Translations under genes and position numbers: made by a program
Shown: piece by piece, positions 1 to 8,354 of the stretch
Numbering within the stretch: position 1 is the stretch's first letter
Layout of the letters: every line of letters begins with the position of its first letter
The notes under the pieces: model-generated
Told to the model about the DNA's origin: nothing
The model's input: only the letters and a program-made list of their open reading frames with translations
The model's database searches: none
Assembly: GCF_026309355.1 (NCBI RefSeq)
Contig: NZ_JAPJZK010000001.1
Span: 5,662,501 to 5,726,500 of the forward strand
Length of the DNA stretch: 64,000 nt
Reading direction: 5' to 3'
Origin: Spartinivicinus marinus
Lineage (GTDB): Bacteria; Pseudomonadota; Gammaproteobacteria; Pseudomonadales; Zooshikellaceae

Positions 1-2211
1 CGCGATTATTTTATTGTGGGATACGATCCAACCACCGGTGAGCAGGTGCCTACCTGGTTGGATCAACACACTTGGCAACAGTGGCAAGATAGCGGTTTAT
101 CTTTTCAGCAATTTATTACCCAGCAATCACCGTATAAAGCGCAGTCATTAAAGCGAAAACCTGCTTTGACGCAAGTAGGTAAAGGACAAATAGCCTTGGA
201 TTGTCGCTACTTACATTTTGCGCCTCAATGTTCAGGTTGGTGGAATCTTACTGAAGAAGGTGGGGCAGGCTCGTTTGTAATTTTTTGGAGTGGGCTCTGG
301 AAAATTTCGACAGCTGCAGTAATTCCTTATTATACCGGGCGCTATGCAAACAGTGCTCGTGGTTTTGGCTTTGTCACCATTGGCGCTAATATTGATCAGT
401 TTCATGCGGCGGCAATGTCCTCAAAAGATGAAATGATGGGGATGATTCAACAAGCTAACCAACAACTGGAAAATAAACGTAACTCTTTAATTGCTGGGAT
501 TAACACCAGGCTGCAGAAAATTACTGTGCAGTTAACGGCTTCAACGGCTGTGATGGTGTTGTTGGTCATTTTAATTGCTATTTGGATAGCTTCTTATCTC
601 ACCAATCGACTGAAAGATATTATCACTGGAATGCAAACCTTTACTTCAGGTGATTTGACCCATCGACTGGCCACAACTACTGAAGATGAGGTAGGTGAGT
701 TGATTGATACTTTTAATGAACTGGCGAATACCATTGAGCAAAATGTAACGAGTTTAAATGCTGAAATCCATCAGCGTAAAACCGCTGAAACCAAGCTGGC
801 ACAAGCAAAGAATGAGCTGGAGCATCGGGTTGAAGAGCGGACCTTAGAGCTTCGAATGAGTAATGAACAACTGAAAAAAGAAAATAAAGAGCGACAAAAA
901 GCGCAACGACAAATTGAGCATTTAGCCCGTTATGATCACCTGACTGGCTTGGCTAATCGGGTGCTGTTTGGAGAGCGTTTAAAGCAAGCTATACAAATGT
1001 CGTCAGTGACTAATGAAGCGTTAGCTTTATTATTTATTGATTTAGATGGCTTTAAAGAAGTGAATGATTCATTAGGACACGAAGTCGGTGATTTATTACT
1101 GAAACATGTCGCCCGCTGTTTAGAAAGTGCTGTGCGAGAAGGGGATACCGTAGCTCGGCTTGGAGGGGATGAATTTGCCGTCATTGCAGGGGGAGTCGCC
1201 AGCCATGATGTGCTAGTGGAAGTTGCAGAGCGACTATTGAAAAAACTGCTGGCTAAAGCTTGTCTCGATGGTCATTGTTTACGGGCGGGTGGTAGCATCG
1301 GCATTGCTTGCTATCCTGCTGATGCTAAAAGTCAGGATAAACTAATTCATTTTGCTGATATGGCGATGTATCAGGCAAAACATAGTGGTGGAGGGAATTG
1401 TTATCGGTTCTTTACTCCTGCAATGCATGAGCGGGTGCTACACCATCAAAAAATTGAGGCTGAGTTGCATCAGGCAATTCAACAAAATGAACTCAGAGTG
1501 TATTACCAACCAAAAATTAATTTACAAACGGATGAAATCTTTGGCATGGAAGCACTGGTTCGCTGGCAGCACCCTGAGCGAGGCTTATTACCCCCTTCGG
1601 AATTTATCGAAATTGCTGAACATACTGGGCAAATTATTGAGCTGGGGGCTTGGGTGCTTGCAGAGGCATGTCGTCAAACCAACCACTGGCATCAACAAGG
1701 AATTACCAGCTTGCAGGTGTCAGTGAATGTATCAGGTTATCAAATTGATCAGCGCTTTGTGGAGCATGTAAACGAGGTGTTAACCGCTACTCAGCTAAAC
1801 CCACAACAGTTAGAGTTGGAACTAACTGAATCGATTTTAATGAATGATACCCCTGCGACTAATGTAATTTTGAAGCAATTGAGGGATATAGGTGTTGCTA
1901 TTTCTATTGATGACTTTGGTACTGGCTACTCATCTTTTGAGCGAATCAGAGCCTTACATTTAGATGTGATTAAAGTAGACAGAAGTTTTATTAAAGGGCT
2001 AGGTTCGCCAGATGACAATGCCATTGTTGATGCAATTATCAGCATGGCAAAAACCTTAAAAGTAAAAATCCTGGCAGAAGGTGTAGAAACCAAAGCGCAG
2101 CGTGAGTATTTACAGCAGGCGAATTGTGATGCAGCTCAGGGTTATTTGTTCAGTAAGCCGCTGCCACCCGAGTTATTTGAGCAGTTGCTCACTGGCCATA
2201 AACGACAGTAG
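1..2211 (+). CDS. Membrane GGDEF-EAL c-di-GMP enzyme with periplasmic sensor and HAMP (5' partial)
   Basis: The frame is open to the first base, so the true start lies upstream. Counting from base 1, the visible part holds the end of a probably periplasmic sensor region (Cache-like by position, not certain), a membrane segment at about 181-201, a HAMP domain, a charged coiled coil to about 310, a GGDEF domain and an EAL domain. GGDEF is intact at 388-392 with an RxxD inhibitory site just before it (REGD). EAL is at 517-519, with DDFGTGYS from 637 and EGVET near 693, so both diguanylate cyclase and c-di-GMP phosphodiesterase activity are possible. The usual inference is that a periplasmic ligand sets the balance of synthesis and breakdown. 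No partner gene is visible because the upstream side is cut off. Confidence 0.93.
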   Translation, partial: RDYFIVGYDPTTGEQVPTWLDQHTWQQWQDSGLSFQQFITQQSPYKAQSLKRKPALTQVGKGQIALDCRYLHFAPQCSGWWNLTEEGGAGSFVIFWSGLWKISTAAVIPYYTGRYANSARGFGFVTIGANIDQFHAAAMSSKDEMMGMIQQANQQLENKRNSLIAGINTRLQKITVQLTASTAVMVLLVILIAIWIASYLTNRLKDIITGMQTFTSGDLTHRLATTTEDEVGELIDTFNELANTIEQNVTSLNAEIHQRKTAETKLAQAKNELEHRVEERTLELRMSNEQLKKENKERQKAQRQIEHLARYDHLTGLANRVLFGERLKQAIQMSSVTNEALALLFIDLDGFKEVNDSLGHEVGDLLLKHVARCLESAVREGDTVARLGGDEFAVIAGGVASHDVLVEVAERLLKKLLAKACLDGHCLRAGGSIGIACYPADAKSQDKLIHFADMAMYQAKHSGGGNCYRFFTPAMHERVLHHQKIEAELHQAIQQNELRVYYQPKINLQTDEIFGMEALVRWQHPERGLLPPSEFIEIAEHTGQIIELGAWVLAEACRQTNHWHQQGITSLQVSVNVSGYQIDQRFVEHVNEVLTATQLNPQQLELELTESILMNDTPATNVILKQLRDIGVAISIDDFGTGYSSFERIRALHLDVIKVDRSFIKGLGSPDDNAIVDAIISMAKTLKVKILAEGVETKAQREYLQQANCDAAQGYLFSKPLPPELFEQLLTGHKRQ

Positions 2212-2342
2212 TCATCCTAATTCAGCAAATCAAGGCAAGAGGTGTTTTCTCGTATAGACTTGAGTGCTAGCCTGACAAATCTGCTTATGTTTTAGGTTAT
2301 TGCCTTGTTACGAACAGGGTCGCGCTGTTGAGAGGGCTTCTC

Positions 2343-4232
2343 ATGCAAGTAGAACAACTGGAAATCGTTAATTTTTTGGCCAAGCATCCACCGTTTGATG
2401 AGCTGCCTAATGATGCGCTCAAGCTGCTGGCTCAACAAACGGAAATTGCCTATTACCGAGGGGGCACTGATATTCTAGTTTATGGTGACTCGATCCAGGA
2501 TTTATTTGTTATTCGTAGTGGATCAGTGGAAATTTATCGGCGCACTGGAGAGCTTTATAACCGTTTGGCAGAGGGAGATGTGTTTGGCCAGATGGGGTTA
2601 ATGATGAATCGTCGAGTCCGTCTTCCTGCCAAAGCCCTTGAAGATACCTTGGTTTATTGCATTCCTGCTGATCAGTTCAGTGAATATAACGACCGTTTTG
2701 ACACTTTTGCTGATTTTTTTGAGGCAGAAGGTGGCGAACTACTACGTCGCACCCTATCCAGTCAGGCTGATAACAATGACCTGACCACCGTAAAAATAAA
2801 ATCGTTGTTGACCCGAGAAGCGGTGACTGTACCTCAACAAACCTCTGTTCGTGAAGCGGCATTGACCATGACGGAAGAGGGAGTGTCATCGTTATTAATT
2901 ACTGATCCTGAAATGACGGTTAATGAAGATGAATACAGTGGCCAGCTGATAGGAATTGTCACCGACCGGGATTTACGAGAGCGAGTATTGGCCGCTGATA
3001 TTTCCCGTGATACACCGGTGGGAGACGTAATGACCACTGATGTGGCAGTCATTGATGATAATGCCTATGTATTTGAAGCCATGCTGGCGATGTTGCGAGG
3101 TAATGTCCATCACTTGCCAGTGATGCGCCGCCATCACCCCATTGGAGTAGTGGCGATGTCAGATATTGTGCGTCACGAATCTCAAAGCAGCTTGTTATTA
3201 GTACGGGGGATTTTCGCCCAGCAAACCGTAGATGATTTAAAAAGCTATGCACAGCAGCTGCCATCAGTCTTTGTTCGGATGGTTAATGAAGATGCCAACT
3301 CCCATATGATTGGTAGTGCCATGGCCTGGATTGGCCGTAGTTTTAAGCAGCGGTTGCTGGAGCTTGCAGAAGAAAAGCTGGGTTCACCCCCAGTGCCTTA
3401 TTGTTTTTTGGCGTTGGGCTCAATGGCTCGTGATGAGCAGCTGATAGTGACTGATCAGGACAATGCGATTATTTTGGATAACGGCTATGACCCAGCACAG
3501 CATAATAGTTACTTTGAGCCGTTGGCTAATTTTGTTTGTGATGGGTTGGCGGCTTGTGGCTATGCTTACTGCAGCGGCGAAATCATGGCATCTAATGCTC
3601 AATGGCGAATGACTCTGAGCCAGTGGAAAGAACAGTTTGCTAACTGGATTGAAAACCCTGTACCTGAAGCGTTGTTACATAGCTCGATTTTTTTTGATTT
3701 GGATGGGGTATGGGGAAAAACTAGCTGGGCCAAGCAATTGCAAACCTTTATTGCTCGGAAAGCTCGTCAGAATCAGAAGTTTCTTGCTTGTCTGGCCCGA
3801 AATGCGCTGAATAGAACGCCACCCTTAGGTTTTTTTAAAGGGTTTGTAATGGAGCAGGATGGTCAGCATAAAAAGTCAATTAATCTAAAGCGCCGAGGAA
3901 CTGCCCCCTTGTCAGATGTGATCCGTGTTCATGCCCTAGCCGTCGGCTCCCGAGCTCAAAACTCGTTTGAGCGGCTTGAGGATATTATCGAGGCCAGTAT
4001 TCTTCCCCCTGGGAAAGGTCAGGATTTAAGCGATGCGTTGGAATACATCGCTATGGTTAGGATACGCCATCAAGCCGCGGATATTGAGCGGGGGGATGAG
4101 CCAGATAACAATATTGAGCCCGAGATGTTGTCTACCTTTGAGCGACGTAACCTTAAAGAAGCCTTTCAGGTGCTGGATAAATCCCAAAGCTTTTTGAAAT
4201 ATCGCTATCATGCATCAAAAGCATTGCGGTAG
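2343..4232 (+). CDS. cNMP-binding / CBS pair / DUF294 putative nucleotidyltransferase
   Basis: Domains in order are an N-terminal cyclic-nucleotide-binding fold (about 8-120), a pair of CBS domains (about 150-280), a DUF294 nucleotidyltransferase-like core with the motif LGSMARDEQ followed by TDQDN (about 355-380), and a DUF294 C-terminal helical region. The protein is cytosolic with no signal or membrane segment. Family members are thought to be nucleotide-responsive regulators, but the reaction is not established. I chose the ATG at 2343 because GAGAGG lies about 8 bases upstream; a TTG 15 bases earlier is less likely. The exonuclease gene follows after 10 bases, so the two are probably co-transcribed. 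In other gammaproteobacteria such proteins are often near DUF4212/symporter genes; here that pair is about 21 kb away. Confidence 0.9.
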   Translation: MQVEQLEIVNFLAKHPPFDELPNDALKLLAQQTEIAYYRGGTDILVYGDSIQDLFVIRSGSVEIYRRTGELYNRLAEGDVFGQMGLMMNRRVRLPAKALEDTLVYCIPADQFSEYNDRFDTFADFFEAEGGELLRRTLSSQADNNDLTTVKIKSLLTREAVTVPQQTSVREAALTMTEEGVSSLLITDPEMTVNEDEYSGQLIGIVTDRDLRERVLAADISRDTPVGDVMTTDVAVIDDNAYVFEAMLAMLRGNVHHLPVMRRHHPIGVVAMSDIVRHESQSSLLLVRGIFAQQTVDDLKSYAQQLPSVFVRMVNEDANSHMIGSAMAWIGRSFKQRLLELAEEKLGSPPVPYCFLALGSMARDEQLIVTDQDNAIILDNGYDPAQHNSYFEPLANFVCDGLAACGYAYCSGEIMASNAQWRMTLSQWKEQFANWIENPVPEALLHSSIFFDLDGVWGKTSWAKQLQTFIARKARQNQKFLACLARNALNRTPPLGFFKGFVMEQDGQHKKSINLKRRGTAPLSDVIRVHALAVGSRAQNSFERLEDIIEASILPPGKGQDLSDALEYIAMVRIRHQAADIERGDEPDNNIEPEMLSTFERRNLKEAFQVLDKSQSFLKYRYHASKALR

Positions 4233-4242
4233 TGGGGGGTGA

Positions 4243-4944
4243 GTGGCTGATTTAACATCTGCTTGGCAGGAACGATATGCTCAGCTACAGGCCAGCAGTC
4301 AGGATGGGCGGTTGCAGCGTTTTTATGGGGCGGGCATAGTTGCTGGTAATACACCCATTAATAGTGTGCCACTGGTGGCACTAGACTTTGAAACCACCGG
4401 GCTGGATGCTGAGCAGGATGATATTGTTAGTATTGGGTTGGTACCTTTTACCTTGCAGCGGATTTTTTGTCGGGATGCTGCCGAGTGGATTGTTAAACCG
4501 GTACAGCCTTTGGCAGAGGAGTCTGTCATCATCCATGGCATTACCCATTCTGAAGTCAATTCCGCGCCTGATTTTCAGCACTTTCTTGAACAAGTGTTGC
4601 TGGCATTGGCTGGTAAAGTTGTGGTAGTGCACTATCGCCAGATAGAGTGTAATTTTTTTTCCCAGGCGTTGTTACGACGTATTGGAGAAAGTATCCAGTT
4701 TCCAGCCATTGATACACTGGAGTTAGAGCAACGAGCACTAAGGGCGCGACAAGGGTTAGTTGGGCGATTGCTACAAAAACCAATGGGATCTGTCAGGCTA
4801 GCTGACTGCCGGAAACGTTATTCTTTACCATACTATCATCCTCACCATGCGATGACGGATGCTTTAGCAACGGCGGAGTTATTGCAGGCGCAAGTAGCGC
4901 ATCACTATCGACCTGATACACCGGTAGCGCAGCTTTGGAACTAG
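4243..4944 (+). CDS. DEDDh-type 3'-5' exonuclease (DnaQ/PolC-epsilon-like)
   Basis: This 233-residue cytosolic protein has the DnaQ-type exonuclease fold. Exo I is ALDFETTGLD near residue 46, with Asp and Glu metal ligands. Exo III is HHAMTDALATAELL near 200, with the catalytic His and last Asp. The Exo II region reads VVHYRQIECNFF, so the usual Asp of the HNAxFD-type motif is replaced by Glu. It is not the replicative epsilon subunit: there is no polymerase-binding tail and it sits beside a DUF294 gene. The start is GTG at 4243, ten bases after the previous stop, with a G-rich ribosome site (GGGGTGA) immediately before it, which implies translational coupling. The substrate could be DNA, RNA or a nucleotide signal. 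Confidence 0.88.
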   Translation: MADLTSAWQERYAQLQASSQDGRLQRFYGAGIVAGNTPINSVPLVALDFETTGLDAEQDDIVSIGLVPFTLQRIFCRDAAEWIVKPVQPLAEESVIIHGITHSEVNSAPDFQHFLEQVLLALAGKVVVVHYRQIECNFFSQALLRRIGESIQFPAIDTLELEQRALRARQGLVGRLLQKPMGSVRLADCRKRYSLPYYHPHHAMTDALATAELLQAQVAHHYRPDTPVAQLWN

Positions 4945-4964
4945 TTTGAGTAGGCGTTAGCAAT

Positions 4965-4992
4965 AAAAAAACCGGCATTTGCCGGTTTTTTT
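4965..4992. terminator. Bidirectional intrinsic terminator
   Basis: A short GC stem (CCGGC / GCCGG, loop ATTT) is flanked by A7 on the left and T7 on the right, so it can stop transcription from both sides. It lies between the converging exonuclease and BCCT genes, where a shared terminator is expected. Confidence 0.9.
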
Positions 4993-5010
4993 ATTTGTTG
5001 GTAATAAACG

Positions 5011-6582
5011 TTAATGTTTTTCCGTTCGCAATCCTATCACTAAGCTGACACACATCAGTAGTAATACAATAGTGAAAGGTAAGCCAGTGGATATGGCTCC
5101 AGCTTGTAAGGCTTGAATGGCTTCAGTACCACCAATCCAGAGTAAGGCGGCAGCGATTGCCCCTTCAATAGACGCCCAGAAAACTCGCTGTGGTACAGGT
5201 GCATCAATTTTGCCACCTGCTGTGATGCTATCAATTACCAATGAGCCTGAGTCGGAAGAGGTAATAAAAAACACTAGCACCAGTATGATAGCCGTTACCG
5301 AAAGCAGCGTTCCCATTGGCAGCTGCTCAAACATTTGGAACATGGCCAGAGGTACATCAGTCAAGCCTTTTTCGCCCAGTGCACCAACACCCGCAATTAC
5401 TTGGTCAAGCGCAATACCTCCGTACACTGACATCCAAAGCACTGTAACAGCGGTTGGCACGAGTAATACCGCTGCGATGAACTCACGAATAGTACGACCT
5501 TTTGATATACGAGCAATAAACATCCCTACAAATGGTGACCAGGAAATCCACCAAGCCCAATAAAATACGGTCCAACCTTGGAACCAAGCTTCATCTTCAC
5601 GCCCATGAGGGTTACTTAGAGGGATAATATTTTTCAGGTAAGCAGCAATGGTGGTTGGGATATTGCCCATGGCAACAGCAAGTGCTAAAAAAGTAACCAA
5701 GATCAACAGGGCAAAAGCAATGATCATATTGATGTTACTGAGTAGCTTAACCCCACCTTCAATACCACGGACAACGGAGAGTATGGCTAATGCAGTGACT
5801 ACGACAATCACTAGAATTTGCATGCCGATACCGCCGTCGATACCAAATACATGATTGATTCCACTGGCAGCCTGTTGGGCGCCTAACCCTAACGAGGTGG
5901 CTAAACCAAATAAGGTGGCCAAAACTGCCAGGATATCGATGATATGGCCTGGCCAGCCCCAAGCACGATCACCCAATAGCGGATAAAAGATTGAACGAAT
6001 AGAAAGGGGTAAGCCTTTATTGTAGGCAAAGAAGGCTAGCGACAAGGCAACAACACCATAAATTGCCCAGGGATGTAAGCCCCAGTGGTACATGGTGGCA
6101 CCCATTGCAAGCTCAGCTGCTGCAGGGGTGTTGGCTTCGACACCAAGCGGAGTCTTATACCAGCCTGTGTAGTACGCGACTGGCTCTGCAACACTCCAGA
6201 ACATCAGGCCAATGCCCATCCCTGCAGCAAACAGCATTGCTAGCCAGGACAACGTAGAGTATTGGGGTTTGGCATTGGTACCACCTATTCGGATTTTGCC
6301 ATAAGGTGATAAAAGCAAGGCCAGGCAGAAAATAACAAAAATATTGCCAGACCAGATAAAGAGAGAGTCAAAGGTTCCAATGATGTCCCACTTCAGACCA
6401 TCCAGTGTGGACTTAGCAGTGGCTGGGTCTACGAGTAATACTGCAATCAGGAAGACCAGAATCAACCCGGCACTGATACCAAAAACCGGATTGTGGACAT
6501 CAAATCCCCACTTCTGAACATTGTCCTGACCAACGGTGTAGTCAGTATTTTCAATACTATATTTATCGTGATGTTTTTCCAT
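5011..6582 (-). CDS. BCCT-family transporter (betaine/choline/carnitine type)
   Basis: This 523-residue inner-membrane protein has about 12 hydrophobic segments. BCCT hallmarks include GMGIGLMFWSVAEP after the third segment and the WAWWISWSPFVGMFIARISK signature in the middle. The N-terminus is hydrophilic (about 30 residues) and the C-terminus is short, ending RTEKH, so it lacks the long osmosensing tail of BetP. The family imports trimethylammonium solutes such as glycine betaine, choline or carnitine, coupled to Na+ or H+. The substrate cannot be fixed from sequence. The start ATG has a strong ribosome site (GGGGAG). It is monocistronic: an 848-base gap lies upstream and the terminator is shared with the gene opposite. 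Confidence 0.93.
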   Translation of the reverse strand: MEKHHDKYSIENTDYTVGQDNVQKWGFDVHNPVFGISAGLILVFLIAVLLVDPATAKSTLDGLKWDIIGTFDSLFIWSGNIFVIFCLALLLSPYGKIRIGGTNAKPQYSTLSWLAMLFAAGMGIGLMFWSVAEPVAYYTGWYKTPLGVEANTPAAAELAMGATMYHWGLHPWAIYGVVALSLAFFAYNKGLPLSIRSIFYPLLGDRAWGWPGHIIDILAVLATLFGLATSLGLGAQQAASGINHVFGIDGGIGMQILVIVVVTALAILSVVRGIEGGVKLLSNINMIIAFALLILVTFLALAVAMGNIPTTIAAYLKNIIPLSNPHGREDEAWFQGWTVFYWAWWISWSPFVGMFIARISKGRTIREFIAAVLLVPTAVTVLWMSVYGGIALDQVIAGVGALGEKGLTDVPLAMFQMFEQLPMGTLLSVTAIILVLVFFITSSDSGSLVIDSITAGGKIDAPVPQRVFWASIEGAIAAALLWIGGTEAIQALQAGAISTGLPFTIVLLLMCVSLVIGLRTEKH

Positions 6583-7430
6583 ACAGCTCCCCGATTTGAG
6601 TACAAACCTTTACAACTCTAACATTTTGAACTCAAAGAATAAAATCCCGCTCCTCTTACCTGTTTAGTATATGCTGGAAAATAGTCTTTGTTCGCCATGT
6701 TAAGTCGAGGCTGTCACACAATTATTTTAGTGGCAAATACAGTTTTTTTTGGTGGTATTGCAGGCAAAAAAACGATGTGACATACGCATAAATCTGCCTA
6801 GCACAAATTTTAATCATTCTCGCCAAAGCTATCGAATGAATAACGTATTTATTAATACCTTGTCATTGTGCAAGTTGAAAATCCATTTAATATAGTTTTA
6901 CCTTGCTTATCACCTTGCATTGCTGAATGCGACATTCTCTTTTCTTTTTTTGCTTTTGTTTATTAGTAGTAAGCATTATTAGCATTAAACACTACTAGTA
7001 CTAAACACTATAGTTGTTGCTTAATACTACGAAAGCCTATTATCCATAGAATTCTGCTCATGTGCCAGGCTTTATTAAATAATGTTATTCACTTTGAGAA
7101 GTGAGAGGAATATTTATAATTGACTTGCAGTTGATGAGTGTTATTGGTGAAGGGTATTTTCCGAAATTAATTAGGAAAAACATTTTAACCTTTTAAATAA
7201 ACTAAGCCTTCAAAAAACAAAACGCCTGAAACGATACATGAATGGTCCAGACTAATATCAAATTTGTTGTTAAGAAATAAACTCTCTAAGTATGGGGATG
7301 CATAAGACAAACAAGCCTTCATTCAGCTGGGCCAGACTTCACTCGGTATCATCTGGAAAATACCAGCGAGAACAGCGTTAAGTGGTTATACTTGCTATAC
7401 ATATGACGTTATCAGACAGGAATTTTTCCA
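6583..7430. other. Long AT-rich intergenic region, no gene seen
   Basis: These 848 bases separate the divergent BCCT and binding-protein genes. I find no convincing ORF with a ribosome site, no RNA gene and no strong hairpin. There is a small local repetition around 6970-7015 (TAAACACTA occurs twice within ATTA/TACTA-rich sequence). The promoters of both flanking genes should lie here, but I cannot pick -35/-10 boxes with confidence. Confidence 0.6.
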
Positions 7431-8300
7431 ATGAACTGTATGCTTTCGGTGTTATTGCTATGCCTAATATCTGTGCAAGTGATGGCAGCTACCACATTTA
7501 CTTACAGAGCTCCAGAAAGTGGTAAAGATGCACGATATAACTATGATACGTCTGTACTGGAGCTGGCACTGATAAAAACCCGTAAAGAATATGGTGACTT
7601 TGAGTTGAAACCGAGCCCCGCCATGAACTTCACTCGGGCTATCCGCTCTGCACAGCTCAATCAGTATGAAAATTTTTTTTTAAAATTAGCATATGAAAAT
7701 AAGTTCAATCAACAGGACCTCTCTTTTGCACCTTTCCCCATTGATTTAGGTATTGTTGGTTACCGAGTCTGCTTCCTCTCTAAAACAATAAAAGATAAAG
7801 TGGCGAGTGCAAAGTCCTTTGCAGAATTAAGCCAATTTACCCATGGCCAGGGGTTAGGGTGGTCTGATATTCATGTTTTAGAAGCGAGCGGACTTAAGGT
7901 GGTGACGAGTCCTACCTATGAAAGTCTTTTTTATCTTGTAGCCGCTAATCGATTTGATCTATTTTGCCGCGGAGCCAATGAACTATATGAAGAATATAAT
8001 GCATACAAACATATCAAAGATCTTACCTATGATACCTCTATGTCGATTGCTTATCCGCTACCGCGCTTCTTCTATACTCATAAGTCAAATACAGCTGCTA
8101 TTGAGCGTGTCTATAAAGGGTTGAAGATTGCCTATAAAGATGGTTCTTTAAAACAGCTTTGGTTAAAGTCCTATAAACAAAGTATTGATTTCGTTGCGCT
8201 GGGTAAGCGGCAAATTTACTGGATTGAGAATCCTAACTTAAAAGGCTTAGAGTCAGATGAGTATCGTCAGTATTTTTATGATCCATTTAAGGATAACTAA
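7431..8300 (+). CDS. Periplasmic solute-binding-like protein (SBP family 3 fold)
   Basis: This 289-residue protein has a classical signal peptide (residues 1-19, cleavage after VMA-A). The rest fits a type II periplasmic binding protein fold: a first lobe, a hinge, and a conserved-type late segment with ERVYKGLKIAYKDGSLKQLW, which resembles the final helix of amino-acid-binding proteins. No ABC permease or ATPase gene is next to it. The next gene, 54 bases downstream on the same strand, encodes a membrane GGDEF-EAL protein with a periplasmic domain. The pair is probably one operon in which the binding protein may present a ligand to the c-di-GMP enzyme; that coupling is inference. The start ATG follows a weak purine stretch (GACAGGAA). 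Confidence 0.8.
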   Translation: MNCMLSVLLLCLISVQVMAATTFTYRAPESGKDARYNYDTSVLELALIKTRKEYGDFELKPSPAMNFTRAIRSAQLNQYENFFLKLAYENKFNQQDLSFAPFPIDLGIVGYRVCFLSKTIKDKVASAKSFAELSQFTHGQGLGWSDIHVLEASGLKVVTSPTYESLFYLVAANRFDLFCRGANELYEEYNAYKHIKDLTYDTSMSIAYPLPRFFYTHKSNTAAIERVYKGLKIAYKDGSLKQLWLKSYKQSIDFVALGKRQIYWIENPNLKGLESDEYRQYFYDPFKDN

Positions 8301-8354
8301 TGGTTAGATAACCAGGTATAAAGTCAGCCAGTTATTAATAAGTCAGATAGCATT